A stretch of 64,000 nucleotides of DNA from Roseibium aggregatum (GTDB taxonomy: Bacteria; Pseudomonadota; Alphaproteobacteria; Rhizobiales; Stappiaceae), in the NCBI RefSeq assembly GCF_017309185.1, contig NZ_JAEKJZ010000001.1, positions 1,736,001 to 1,800,000 on the forward strand, in the 5' to 3' direction. Position numbers and translations under genes: made by a program. How positions within the stretch are numbered: position 1 is the first letter of the stretch; each line of letters starts with the position of its first letter. Below are positions 41,400 to 49,909 of the stretch, one piece after another. Under the pieces are notes generated by a model. It saw only the letters and a program-made list of their open reading frames with translations. It did no database searches and was not told the DNA's origin.

Positions 41400-43385
41400 A
41401 TTTCAGCGACGAAGATCCTCTGGGGACAGATCTCCATCGTCTTCCTCATCATTCTGGGCACCACCTGGGGCGCGACGCAATACGTGGCCGCGAGCCTCGG
41501 CTATCAGGCACAGCTGGGCCCGCCCTGGTTCGTGCTGTTCGAGACGCCCGTCTACTATCCACCGGCCATCTTCTGGTGGTGGTATTTCTACGAGGCCTAT
41601 GCGCCGCCGATCTTCGCGACCGGTGGGATCATCGCCGCCTCTGGGGGCTTCATCGCCATCGGCGTAGCCATCGCCATGTCGGTCTGGCGCGCCCGCGAGG
41701 CGCCCAACGTCGCGACTTACGGTTCTGCCCGATGGGCCGAGAAGGGCGAGGTGAAGGCGGCCGGACTTCTTGACCCGGATGGCGTGGTCCTCGGTCGCTA
41801 TCAGCGGGAATATCTGCGCCACGATGGGCCGGAGCATGTACTCTGCTTCGCGCCGACGCGATCCGGTAAGGGGGTAGGGCTCGTCGTGCCCTCTCTTCTC
41901 ACCTGGCCCGGCTCGGCCATCGTTCATGACATCAAGGGCGAGAACTGGCAGCTGACCGCAGGGTTCCGGGCCCGGCACGGTCGGGTCCTGCTCTTCGATC
42001 CAACCAATCCAGACTCCTCGGCCTACAACCCCCTGCTCGAAGTCCGCCGTGGGGAATGGGAGGTTCGCGACGTCCAGAACATCGCCGATATCCTCGTGGA
42101 CCCCGAGGGGAGCCTGGAGCGGCGGAATCACTGGGAGAAGACCAGCCACAGCCTGCTCGTCGGTGCGATCTTGCATGTGCTCTATGCCGAGAAGGACAAG
42201 ACCCTGGCTGGTGTCGCAAACTTCCTGTCCGATCCGCGGCGTCCCGTAGAGGCGACGCTGCGTGCCATGATGCGGACGCCGCACCTAGGCGAGGCGGGAC
42301 CGCATCGCGTGGTTGCCAGTGCCGCCCGCGAATTGCTCAACAAATCCGAGAATGAACGTTCCGGCGTGCTTTCGACGGCGATGTCCTTCCTTGGGCTCTA
42401 TCGTGACCCTGTCGTCGCGCAGGTTACGCGCAAATGCGACTGGCGGATCAGCGATATTGTCGGCGGAGCGCGCCCCATTACGCTGTATCTCGTGGTGCCC
42501 CCTTCGGATATCAACCGCACTAAGCCGCTTATCCGCCTGATCCTCAACCAGGTCGGACGACGTCTGACCGAGGATCTGCAGGGCAAGGATGATCGTCATC
42601 GGCTGCTCTTGATGCTTGATGAGTTTCCGGCGCTCGGCCGCCTCGACTTCTTCGAAAGCGCACTCGCCTTCATGGCGGGTTACGGCCTGAAGAGTTTCCT
42701 CATCGCCCAGTCGCTGAACCAGATCGAGAAGGCTTACGGTCCGAACAACTCGATCCTCGACAATTGCCACGTCCGGGTGAGCTTCGCGACCAACGATGAG
42801 CGCACGGCCAAGCGGGTTTCTGATGCTCTCGGTACCGCCACTGAAATGAAAGCGATGAAGAACTATGCGGGGCATCGTCTGGCGCCCTGGCTCAGCCATC
42901 TCATGGTGTCGCGATCAGAAACTGCGCGGGCGTTGCTCACCCCCGGCGAAATCATGCAATTGCCGCCAACCGATGAGATCGTGATGGTGGCCGGCACGCC
43001 CCCGATCCGGGCGACGAAAGCACGGTATTACGAAGATGAGCGGTTCAAAGAGCGTGTCCTGCCGCCCCCCGATTTGGTGGATGTTGGCGTTTCAGAGGAG
43101 AATGACTGGAGCGGTCTGTCAGTCCCAAAGCAGGACGACGAGCCTGAGCGAGCATCCGAGACGGGATCGGAGGATGAGGAACCGACAGCGTCCGAGCGTC
43201 GTCTTCAGCCGGAACTGGCTCAGGCTCAATCGCGCGACAGGCAGACATCTCTCGAGAACGAGTTTGAATTCGATCCACCCGAGGATGAGGAGGATGGCGC
43301 AATCCGCATTCGACGTATCCTGCACCAGATGCGCGGTGTCGCGCGTCAGGTCTCCCTCAATCCCGACGACGGCATGGAGCTTTGA
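41400..43385 (+). CDS. traG: Type IV coupling protein TraG/VirD4, apparent ATT start
   Basis: A 661-residue T4CP. Two N-terminal membrane segments (WGQISIVFLIILGTTWGA; FATGGIIAASGGFIAIGVAIAM) are followed by the ATPase: Walker A APTRSGKGVG at about 150 and Walker B LLLMLDEFPALGRL at about 402, with MAGYGLKSFLIAQSLNQI and a long acidic C-terminal tail. No ATG or GTG exists near the N-terminus. AAGGAG (41386-41391) sits 8 bases before ATT TCA GCG ACG AAG; homologues in my memory begin MSATKILWGQ, so ATT replaces the normal ATG. TTG at 41337 is the nearest classical alternative but has no ribosome site and lies inside the relaxase gene. Confidence 0.85.
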   Translation: MSATKILWGQISIVFLIILGTTWGATQYVAASLGYQAQLGPPWFVLFETPVYYPPAIFWWWYFYEAYAPPIFATGGIIAASGGFIAIGVAIAMSVWRAREAPNVATYGSARWAEKGEVKAAGLLDPDGVVLGRYQREYLRHDGPEHVLCFAPTRSGKGVGLVVPSLLTWPGSAIVHDIKGENWQLTAGFRARHGRVLLFDPTNPDSSAYNPLLEVRRGEWEVRDVQNIADILVDPEGSLERRNHWEKTSHSLLVGAILHVLYAEKDKTLAGVANFLSDPRRPVEATLRAMMRTPHLGEAGPHRVVASAARELLNKSENERSGVLSTAMSFLGLYRDPVVAQVTRKCDWRISDIVGGARPITLYLVVPPSDINRTKPLIRLILNQVGRRLTEDLQGKDDRHRLLLMLDEFPALGRLDFFESALAFMAGYGLKSFLIAQSLNQIEKAYGPNNSILDNCHVRVSFATNDERTAKRVSDALGTATEMKAMKNYAGHRLAPWLSHLMVSRSETARALLTPGEIMQLPPTDEIVMVAGTPPIRATKARYYEDERFKERVLPPPDLVDVGVSEENDWSGLSVPKQDDEPERASETGSEDEEPTASERRLQPELAQAQSRDRQTSLENEFEFDPPEDEEDGAIRIRRILHQMRGVARQVSLNPDDGMEL

Positions 43386-43387
43386 GC

Positions 43388-43843
43388 ATGGCCTTGAGGC
43401 GCAAGAAGACAAAGATCTCGGTCTATCTCGATCCTGAGGTCTTGCAGATGTTGGCGGAGTTTGCCGCCCGGCGCGACAGATCCCAATCGATGGTGGCCGA
43501 GGCAGCGATCGCTTCCTTCCTTTCTCCGGATGACGCGGAGTGGCGCGAGGCGGTTCTGGCCAGACGCTTGGATCAGATCGACAGACGGATCACCCGGCTG
43601 GAACGGGATGTGGGGATTTCCGTCGAAAGCCTGGCTGTGTTCATCCGTTTTTGGCTTGCGACAACACCGGCTCTACCGGAACCCGCGGCCAAGGCAGCAC
43701 GGGCGAAAGCAGGTGAGCGATACGAGGCGTTTGTCGCAGCTCTTGGCCGGCGCCTCGCACAGGGGCCGAAACTGCGACAGGAAGTATCCGAGGATGTGCA
43801 TGAGGGCGCAAAGCATCCAAAAGGTACGTCGAAGGAACATTGA
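43388..43843 (+). CDS. CopG-family ribbon-helix-helix protein
   Basis: A 151-residue protein with an N-terminal RHH DNA-binding domain (KISVYLDPEVLQMLAEFAARRDRSQSMVAEAAI) and a longer C-terminal part with a coiled-coil-like stretch (RRLDQIDRRITRLERDVG). The family sits between traG and trbB in these ICEs and may repress the trb operon. ATG 43388 overlaps nothing; a TTG at 43382 overlaps the traG stop. It is a candidate regulator for palindromes near the relaxase. Confidence 0.87.
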   Translation: MALRRKKTKISVYLDPEVLQMLAEFAARRDRSQSMVAEAAIASFLSPDDAEWREAVLARRLDQIDRRITRLERDVGISVESLAVFIRFWLATTPALPEPAAKAARAKAGERYEAFVAALGRRLAQGPKLRQEVSEDVHEGAKHPKGTSKEH

Positions 43844-44187
43844 TTTCTGGTGACGCAAATGGGTTACCGCCGGTAGTGTCATTGTCGTTGGCTTGAACGG
43901 TCCTCTCCTGACATCCGCTCTATCGTGACCCGCCGCGGCTTAGCTTCCCATGACCGGCCATTCGCCCAGGTGGCGACTCCGAGGCACAGGAGAACTCACC
44001 CTTTGCGGGACGAAGTGCGAATTCGCTGCGGCTGCTCCAAAGGCCACTTTCAAAAGCGAGTGCAAAGGCACGGGTGATGTTCCGGGCCAGCCAACATGGA
44101 AAGTTTACTGCACATATATACAGCTATACAGCGCTGGAATGCCACCAAAGCCCTGGAAGCTTGTCACGGTGATTGAATATGCCTTCA
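43844..44187. other. Gap at the cargo insertion between copG and trbB, no gene seen
   Basis: About 340 bases downstream of copG and of the (opposite-strand) methyltransferase 3' end. A small plus-strand frame (43950-44195) has no ribosome site or recognisable fold. Sequence becomes more AT-rich, marking the left edge of cargo. Confidence 0.4.
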
Positions 44188-44912
44188 TCACCTAAGACTA
44201 GATGGCAACAACCCGTACTCTTGAAGATAGCCCTCAAGACGCGGTGCTGCTCCATATGCTTCAACCAAACGCAAGTAGCTCTCAATTGATGACCGGGATG
44301 CGGGTAGGTTAGTGAGCGTCGCCCGCACCATCGTGTTCTTATCGGTTGCGCGCGACGAAACGAACTCCACGATGCTTGTCTTGTATCCGACCATTTCCAG
44401 AAGCAAAGCGCGCATAGTGTCAGCGACAACGTACGTCATGCGGTCCCGGTAAATCTGGTGCTTCATCAATAATTTATCTACCAAACCCGCTCTCATTCTT
44501 CTGCGAAAGCTGTGCTGACAACAAGAGACCGAAAGTATGTTGCGCGCTCTAGATTGGATGCCGAGAGCGATGGCTTTGTCCGTTGCAAGATCACAGGCAT
44601 GAAGCGCATAGACAACATCTGGCCTGATACTCAACTCAACGTCCAGAATGTCCGCATCGCGGAATTGCATTCCTGAGAAACCCAGATTGTTCGCCATATT
44701 GGCGGCCTTGTCCATAAGGGCCGAATTTGTGTCGATGGACTTGATCTCAACAGAGCGTCCTAACAGGGAATGATAGTATTGGTAGACAAAGAAACTGAGA
44801 GCACAACTCCCCGCAGCACCATCGACAAATTGAAGTGACTTGCTCGCTGAGTAGCGATTTGAGACGGCTGCGATCTGCTCAACAAATGCGAGAATCTGTT
44901 CAACCTTTTTTT
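44188..44912 (-). pseudogene. SAM-dependent methyltransferase gene, 3' part, split by IS66
   Basis: Codes for the C-terminal 88% of a methyltransferase: motif I FVDGAAGSCALSFFV, then DTNSALMDKAANMANNLGF (acidic loop) and YALHACDLATDKAIALGI, the pattern of the METTL25-like family PF13679. The IS66 element is inserted after codon 30 or so; an open frame runs on into IS66 but its first 87 codons are IS sequence. Joining this piece to 47397-47490 gives exactly 819 bases, one uninterrupted frame of 272 residues. Substrate unknown; the intact gene is minus strand, against the trb operon, and low in GC, so it is cargo. Confidence 0.8.
44905..44912 (+). repeat. Left target-site duplication of IS66
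   Basis: CTTTTTTT, 8 bases, abutting the left IS66 terminus GTAA. An identical octamer abuts the right terminus at 47389-47396. Eight bases is the normal IS66 duplication length. Confidence 0.85.
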
Positions 44913-44985
44913 GTAAACGGCGGCTGGATCCCACCTGTTCGCTCCCGTCGTGATGCTGGAATCCATACCCATTGTCGATTTGGGG

Positions 44986-45405
44986 ATGGAGGCAGGTTTG
45001 GGAGTCCATAGAGAGCTCCATATGGAGTCCGTATGCGGTTATGAGATTTTGCCGCGCGACACGGGAATGCGCCGTTGGCCCAATGAAGTGAAGGGGCAGC
45101 TTGTCGCGGAGACCTATCTTCCCGGGGTGACAGTGAACGAGGTCGCCCGGCGTGTCGGCATGAAGCCCAACCATCTCTCGGCATGGCGTCGTTTGGCGCG
45201 GGAGGGCAAACTTGTGGTGCCGGATCTTCCGGGAGCGGAGTTTGTACCAGCCGTTCTGGAACCGTCTCCGGCGCCCGTTGAAGAGGATGCGAAGCCGCTG
45301 GCCACGGTGGAGATCATTTACGGCGGAACCATAATCCGGCTGGAAGCTTCCGTGAGCCCGGACAGGATTGCTGGGATCGTGCGCGCTCTTGGGCGTGGAT
45401 CATGA
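44986..45405 (+). CDS. tnpA: IS66 TnpA accessory protein
   Basis: A 139-residue IS66 OrfA: helix-turn-helix region RRWPNEVKGQLVAETYLPGVTVNEVARRVGMKPNHLSAWRRLAREGKL and the C-terminal TVEIIYGGTIIRLEASVSPDRIAGIVRAL. It is required with TnpB for IS66 movement. Start choice is uncertain: ATG 44986 or the ATG at 45022. Its stop overlaps tnpB by 4 bases. Confidence 0.88.
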   Translation: MEAGLGVHRELHMESVCGYEILPRDTGMRRWPNEVKGQLVAETYLPGVTVNEVARRVGMKPNHLSAWRRLAREGKLVVPDLPGAEFVPAVLEPSPAPVEEDAKPLATVEIIYGGTIIRLEASVSPDRIAGIVRALGRGS

Positions 45406-45755
45406 TTTTCCCCTCGAACCGTGTGCGTATCCTGGTGGCGACAAAGCCAGTCGACTTCAGAAAAGGACATGATGGGCTAAGCGCCCTGGTCCAGTCCGTT
45501 TTGCGCAAGGACCCGTTCACCGGCACGGTTTTTGTGTTCCGGTCCAGGCGAGCCGACCGCTTGAAGCTCCTGTATTTTGACGGCACCGGCCTGGTCATGG
45601 CTTACAAGCGGCTGGAAGATACGACCTTCACCTGGCCCGCCGTTCGGGATGGTATGATGTCGTTGAACCATGCCCAGTTCGAGGCGCTGTTCTCGGGCCT
45701 GGACTGGCGCAAGGTGAAGGCATTGGAGGCTCGTTCTCCGGCTGCGGCAGAATGA
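45402..45755 (+). CDS. tnpB: IS66 TnpB accessory protein
   Basis: A 117-residue IS66 Orf2: RILVATKPVDFRKGHDGLSALVQ, FVFRSRRADRLKLLYFDGTGLVMAYKRLE and the C-terminal LFSGLDWRKV are diagnostic. Full length for the family. Confidence 0.95.
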   Translation: MIFPSNRVRILVATKPVDFRKGHDGLSALVQSVLRKDPFTGTVFVFRSRRADRLKLLYFDGTGLVMAYKRLEDTTFTWPAVRDGMMSLNHAQFEALFSGLDWRKVKALEARSPAAAE

Positions 45756-45809
45756 ATCAGGTGCCGGAAATGGCGGGCATCCGGAGCGGTCCCGGGTTAT
45801 TCTCGGCCC

Positions 45810-47360
45810 ATGCCTTCCACTGTCGCCATCGATCTTTCCGCGATCCCCGCTGACCAGCGTGAGGCTGTCGCCGCGCTCCTGCGCGAAAGGGATGCGCTCA
45901 AGGAGATCAACAGGCGCCTGGAGCACCTGGTCGCGGAGTTGAACCACGCGGTTCACGGCAAAAGGTCGGAAAAGCTCAGCGAAGATGAACGGCAATTGGC
46001 TTTCGAAGACCTCGAGACTGCCATCGCCGAGGTCGAAGAGAGCCAGGACGAGCAGCGCCCTTCCGAGGGCAGAACCCGCCGTCCTGCCCGTCGCAATCGG
46101 GGCAACCTGCCGAAGGACCTTCCCCGCATCGAGCGTTTGATCGAGCCTGACAGTCTTGAGTGTCCCTGCGGTTGCGGGGTGATGCACAAGATCGGCGAGG
46201 ATCGCACGGAGCGGCTCGACATCGTGCCCGCACAGCTGCGCGTGATCGTCACCGTCCGCCCCAAATACGCCTGCCGCGCCTGTACCGACGGCGTCACCCA
46301 GATGCCGGCACCGGCGCATCTCATCGAAGGCGGTCTGCCGACGGAAGGCGCCATTGCGCATGTTCTGGTTGCCAAGTACGCGGACCATTTGCCCTTGCAC
46401 CGGCAGAGCCAGATCCTTGCCCGGTCGGGCATCGATATCCATCGGAGCACGCTGGCGGATTGGGTCGGCACCGCCGCGTTCCACCTCGCACCCGTCGTTG
46501 ACCGGCTGGCCAAGCATCTGAAGGTGTCGACCAAGCTGTTCATGGACGAGACCACGGCGCCGGTGCTGGATCCGGGCCGCGGCAAGACGAAAACCGGGTA
46601 TCTATGGGCCTTGGCCCGAGACGACCGCGCCTGGGGTGGGGACGATCCACCCGGCGTGGTCTTCTTCTATGCGCCTGACCGCCGCGGAGAGAACGCGGAG
46701 AAAATCCTTCGTGGCTTTGACGGGATCCTGCAACTCGACGGCTACCAGGGCTACAACTGCCTGACGCGCTCGTCCCGCAAGGGCGGCGATCCGATCCGCG
46801 TGGCCCATTGCTGGGCCCACGCACGGCGGAAGCTGAAGGAGGTCTTCGACCGCGACGGCTCCGAAATCGCCGCCGAGGGCCTGCGCCGGATCGCTGAGTT
46901 CTACAGGGTCGAGGCCGATATCCGCGGCACGGCGCCAGGGCAGCGGCACTCGGCCCGGCAGGCCCGCACCGCGCCTCTGGTCGCCGCCTTCGGGGAATGG
47001 CTGCAAGAGCAACGTCGCCGGGTCTCCGCCAAATCCCGCCTCGGTGAGAAGCTTGCCTACATCCATCGCCACTGGGACGGTTTGCAGACCTTCCTGCACG
47101 ATGGCCGTGTCGAGATTGATAGCAACAGTGTCGAGAATCTAATCAGGCCAATTGCACTGAACAGGAAAAATGCATTGTTCGCCGGTCATGACGAGGGCGG
47201 CCGCACCTGGGGCCGCATCGCATCCCTCATCGAGACCGCGAAAATCAACAGCGTCGAGCCCTTCGCCTATCTCAAGGCCACCCTCGAAGCCATCGCCGCC
47301 GGCCATCCGAAAAGCAGGATCGACGAACTCCTGCCGTGGAACTTCACCCCGTCAAGCTGA
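45810..47360 (+). CDS. tnpC: IS66 TnpC transposase
   Basis: A 516-residue DDE transposase of IS66. N-terminal leucine-zipper-like helix (RDALKEINRRLEHLVAELNHAVHGKRSEKL), zinc-binding CPCGC/CRAC segment, catalytic region starting at KLFMDETTAPVLDPGRGKTKTGYLWA, LQLDGYQGYNCL, and the final EIDSNSVENLIRPIALNRKNALFAGHDEG. Full length with no stops, so the element looks active. Confidence 0.95.
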   Translation: MPSTVAIDLSAIPADQREAVAALLRERDALKEINRRLEHLVAELNHAVHGKRSEKLSEDERQLAFEDLETAIAEVEESQDEQRPSEGRTRRPARRNRGNLPKDLPRIERLIEPDSLECPCGCGVMHKIGEDRTERLDIVPAQLRVIVTVRPKYACRACTDGVTQMPAPAHLIEGGLPTEGAIAHVLVAKYADHLPLHRQSQILARSGIDIHRSTLADWVGTAAFHLAPVVDRLAKHLKVSTKLFMDETTAPVLDPGRGKTKTGYLWALARDDRAWGGDDPPGVVFFYAPDRRGENAEKILRGFDGILQLDGYQGYNCLTRSSRKGGDPIRVAHCWAHARRKLKEVFDRDGSEIAAEGLRRIAEFYRVEADIRGTAPGQRHSARQARTAPLVAAFGEWLQEQRRRVSAKSRLGEKLAYIHRHWDGLQTFLHDGRVEIDSNSVENLIRPIALNRKNALFAGHDEGGRTWGRIASLIETAKINSVEPFAYLKATLEAIAAGHPKSRIDELLPWNFTPSS

Positions 47361-47388
47361 AAACCGATGGGCCGCAGACGGCGCTTAC

Positions 47389-47396
47389 CTTTTTTT
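47389..47396 (+). repeat. Right target-site duplication of IS66
   Basis: CTTTTTTT directly after the right terminus GCGCTTAC; pairs with 44905-44912. Confidence 0.85.
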
Positions 47397-47490
47397 GCTT
47401 GTCCTGACGGCTCTTGTTTTCAGGAACGACAAAGCCCAGCTCCTCACCCAATCCGCATAGGGCGATCTTTTGGTTTCGCGCGACATACAT
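47397..47490 (-). pseudogene. SAM-dependent methyltransferase gene, 5' part, split by IS66
   Basis: ATG 47490 opens MYVARNQKIALCGLGEEL and reads in frame through PENKSRQDKQKK to the target duplication, where it joins VEQILAFVEQIA of the 3' part. The text is conserved-looking and the frame is exact, so this is the true N-terminus. A near-perfect 20-bp palindrome lies just upstream (47495-47514). Confidence 0.78.
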
Positions 47491-47494
47491 GTCG

Positions 47495-47514
47495 GCCTCC
47501 ATTTAAATGTAGGC
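47495..47514 (-). promoter_or_regulatory. 20-bp palindrome before the methyltransferase start
   Basis: GCCTCCATTT/AAATGTAGGC pairs at 9 of 10 positions around CATTTAAATG and ends 5 bases before the ATG, so a bound protein would cover the ribosome site or early transcript. Candidate operator for the original methyltransferase gene. Confidence 0.45.
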
Positions 47515-48215
47515 GGCATGGTCTTGAGGATTTGTAAGGATTTGAGGCGGCAGAGCGTCATTGAATGCGTCGATCCTGAAAACAACCCGAACAAACGCAC
47601 CAAGACACATTCCAACCGTCACGCCACTTTTCAGGCGCGATGATGTTTTAGGAAGATACCGACTGTGCAGGCGTCTTCCGCGAAAATGTGTGATTACGTA
47701 TGTCTTAGATTTTTTTCAGGCTCCAGCCTGCGCACTTTTGGCACGGCCGGATTGGCAACATTCCTTTGTTGTAGCAGGTCGCCCCTGCTCACCGTTACCT
47801 AATTCAAGGCCAGGAAAGCGTCAATGCAGTTTCTTGGCCATATCGCTTTGGATGACGCTCCGCGCGCTGTGCCAGAAGGCAGATGCGGGCATTCATTTCC
47901 TTTGCCGCATTGCCCAAAGTGGGCTCGGCACCGCCTTGCAACGCCACCGAAATGGCCCCGTTCGTTAGCCGCGCCGGATGTCGGGACCCATCGTTCCCGG
48001 CTGAGTGGACCGACACCGCGGAGACCTAGTCATCTAGGTTGACACGAAACGTTCCTTTGGCAGTGAGCACGGGATCTTCCGCCGCTTACCTGTCTTCACA
48101 CGCTATGGTACTACGCCCCTCGGAAACCTGTTGAGCCGTAGGGATTTCCGGCTTTCTTAATCGACCTCGATCCAGGGCGGCCTGTTGGAGGCGCCTGTAA
48201 AGGAGCGGGGCCGGC
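47515..48215. other. Gap before trbB, no supported gene
   Basis: About 700 bases. It must contain the promoters of the minus-strand methyltransferase gene and of the plus-strand trb operon. Open frames on both strands (e.g. 47561-47968 plus) have no family pattern. The first 250 bases are AT-rich cargo-like; the last 400 are GC-rich backbone-like. AGGAG sits shortly before trbB. Confidence 0.4.
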
Positions 48216-49214
48216 ATGGCGAAGACCGATCAGAGACCAGAGGTGATCCGGAGAGGCGCGCGGATGCTGCGCACCGCGCTCGGGCCAGCGATCGCCCAGT
48301 TTCTGGACGACCCCATGACCGTCGAGGTGATGCTCAACCCCGATGGGCGGCTCTGGGTCGACCGACTTTCCGAGGGGCTGGTCGACAGCGGTAAGACGCT
48401 GACTGGAGCCGATGGCGAGCGGATCGTTCGGCTGGTCGCGCACCATGTTGGTGTAGAAGTTCATGCCCTGTCCCCGCGCGTCTCCGCGGAACTCCCGGAA
48501 ACAGGCGAACGTTTCGAAGGGCTTTTGCCGCCCGTCGTAGCAGCCCCGGCCTTCGCCATTCGAAAGCCAGCCGTCGCGGTGTTCACACTCGAAGACTACG
48601 TGGCCGCCGGGATCATGGGCCCGATGCAGGCTGATGCGCTGCGGCAGGCGGTTGCGACCCGTGACAATATCTTGGTGGCGGGGGGCACTTCGACCGGCAA
48701 GACGACGCTGACGAATGCGTTGCTCGCCGAAGTGGCCAAGACCTCGGATCGCGTCGTGATCATCGAGGACACCCGAGAACTGCAATGCGCCGCGCTGAAC
48801 CTCGTGGCCATGCGCACCAAGGACGGTGTTGCAAGCCTTTCCGATCTGGTGCGGTCCTCGTTGCGTCTGCGCCCCGATCGAATTCCGATCGGTGAGGTGC
48901 GCGGCGCCGAGGCGCTGGACCTGCTCAAAGCCTGGGGCACCGGACATCCGGGCGGCATCGGCACCATCCATGCCGGTTCCGGGATCGGCGCGCTGCGCCG
49001 TCTCGAGCAACTCATCCAGGAAGCCGTCGTTACCGTGCCCCGCGCCATGATCGCGGAGACCATCGACCTCGTTGCCGTCCTGGCCGGACGCGGCTCCGCG
49101 CGCCGTCTGGCCGAGCTTGCCCGCGTCGAGGGCCTCGGGCCGGACGGCGACTACCGGATTTCGCCTGTCATTTCAGTACCCGCCATCACTCACGAACCAG
49201 GAGATCCCGAATGA
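48216..49214 (+). CDS. trbB: TrbB, type IV secretion ATPase (VirB11-like)
   Basis: A 332-residue VirB11-family hexameric ATPase: N-terminal domain with [16 protein letters not shown], Walker [12 protein letters not shown] at about 154-164, Asp box [12 protein letters not shown], Walker B-like [32 protein letters not shown]. Full length. It is the first gene of the mating-pair operon and drives channel assembly at the inner membrane. The stop overlaps trbC by 4 bases. Confidence 0.95.
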   Translation: MAKTDQRPEVIRRGARMLRTALGPAIAQFLDDPMTVEVMLNPDGRLWVDRLSEGLVDSGKTLTGADGERIVRLVAHHVGVEVHALSPRVSAELPETGERFEGLLPPVVAAPAFAIRKPAVAVFTLEDYVAAGIMGPMQADALRQAVATRDNILVAGGTSTGKTTLTNALLAEVAKTSDRVVIIEDTRELQCAALNLVAMRTKDGVASLSDLVRSSLRLRPDRIPIGEVRGAEALDLLKAWGTGHPGGIGTIHAGSGIGALRRLEQLIQEAVVTVPRAMIAETIDLVAVLAGRGSARRLAELARVEGLGPDGDYRISPVISVPAITHEPGDPE

Positions 49215-49543
49215 TCCGTCACGATCAGCACATCCGCCGACACATCGCCACTGCGGTTGCCGCCACCTACGTCAGCCTATTCTTCGCCCCGGCTGCTCAT
49301 GCCTCCGGGTCTTCCATGCCCTGGGAAGCGCCGCTGCAATCAATTCTCGAATCCGTCGAGGGGCCGGTCGCCAAGATCGTGGCGGTGATCATCATTATCG
49401 TCACCGGTCTGACGCTGGCTTTCGGCGATACCGGGGGTGGCTTCCGGCGGCTGATCCAGATCGTCTTCGGAATTTCCATCGCCTTTGCGGCCTCGTCCTT
49501 CTTCCTCAGCTTCTTCAGCTTCGGTGGCGGGGCGCTGATTTGA
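49211..49543 (+). CDS. trbC: TrbC, conjugative pilin precursor
   Basis: A 110-residue VirB2-like prepilin: signal region through FFAPAAHAS, then two hydrophobic segments (IVAVIIIIVTGLTLAFG and LIQIVFGISIAFAASSFFLSFFSF) around a GDTGGGFRR loop. Likely processed and cyclised by TraF (37663). Confidence 0.93.
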   Translation: MIRHDQHIRRHIATAVAATYVSLFFAPAAHASGSSMPWEAPLQSILESVEGPVAKIVAVIIIIVTGLTLAFGDTGGGFRRLIQIVFGISIAFAASSFFLSFFSFGGGALI

Positions 49544-49609
49544 TGGTGACGACCGTTGGCCCGCAGGGACACGAAAGGCTCCGTGGGAGCGTTTCGAGGG
49601 AGGAACGCC

Positions 49610-49903
49610 ATGAGCGGTAGCGAATGGCAAAGCTTCGAAGCCCTCGACGCGGTGCCGGGATTCAGCGTGCCGGTTCACCGCGCGCTGACCGAGCCGATCC
49701 TGCTCGGCGGAGCCCCGCGTTCCATTGCCATTCTGAATGGCACGCTCGCAGGTGCGGTCGGCCTCGGGCTTCAGCTCTGGCTCGTCGGGATCCTGATTTG
49801 GGCCGTCGGCCACATCGCCGCCGTCTGGGCGGCCAGACGCGATCCGCTCTTCGTCGAGGCCGCCCGTCGCCATCTGCGCATTCCTGGTCATCTCTCGGTG
49901 TGA
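49610..49903 (+). CDS. trbD: TrbD, VirB3-like membrane protein
   Basis: A 97-residue VirB3-type protein: GFSVPVHRALTEPILLGGAPRSIAILNGTL then a hydrophobic stretch (GLGLQLWLVGILIWAVGHIAAVWAA). ATG 49610 has GGGAGG upstream; the frame is open from 49556. It helps anchor TrbE. Confidence 0.92.
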   Translation: MSGSEWQSFEALDAVPGFSVPVHRALTEPILLGGAPRSIAILNGTLAGAVGLGLQLWLVGILIWAVGHIAAVWAARRDPLFVEAARRHLRIPGHLSV

Positions 49904-49909
49904 ACTCCC

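Larger units (their letters stand above)
44913..47388 (+). mobile_element. IS66-family insertion sequence (2476 bp)
   Basis: A complete IS66 element with tnpA, tnpB and tnpC in order on the plus strand. Ends are GTAAACGGCGGCTGG on the left and the reverse of GTAAGCGCCGTCTGC on the right, imperfect inverted repeats of the IS66 type. It is flanked by identical CTTTTTTT octamers. It interrupts a methyltransferase gene; excising it with one octamer restores the frame, so the insertion is simple and fairly recent. Confidence 0.92.

Noticed and set aside
44913..45174. First 87 codons of the 328-codon frame at 44188-45174 as a true methyltransferase N-terminus
   Set aside because: This part is IS66 sequence antisense to tnpA; the real N-terminus lies beyond the IS at 47397-47490.
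47561..47968. Plus-strand frame of 135 codons before trbB
   Set aside because: Cys/Arg-rich text with no recognisable domain, no ribosome site, and a change of base composition half way through.
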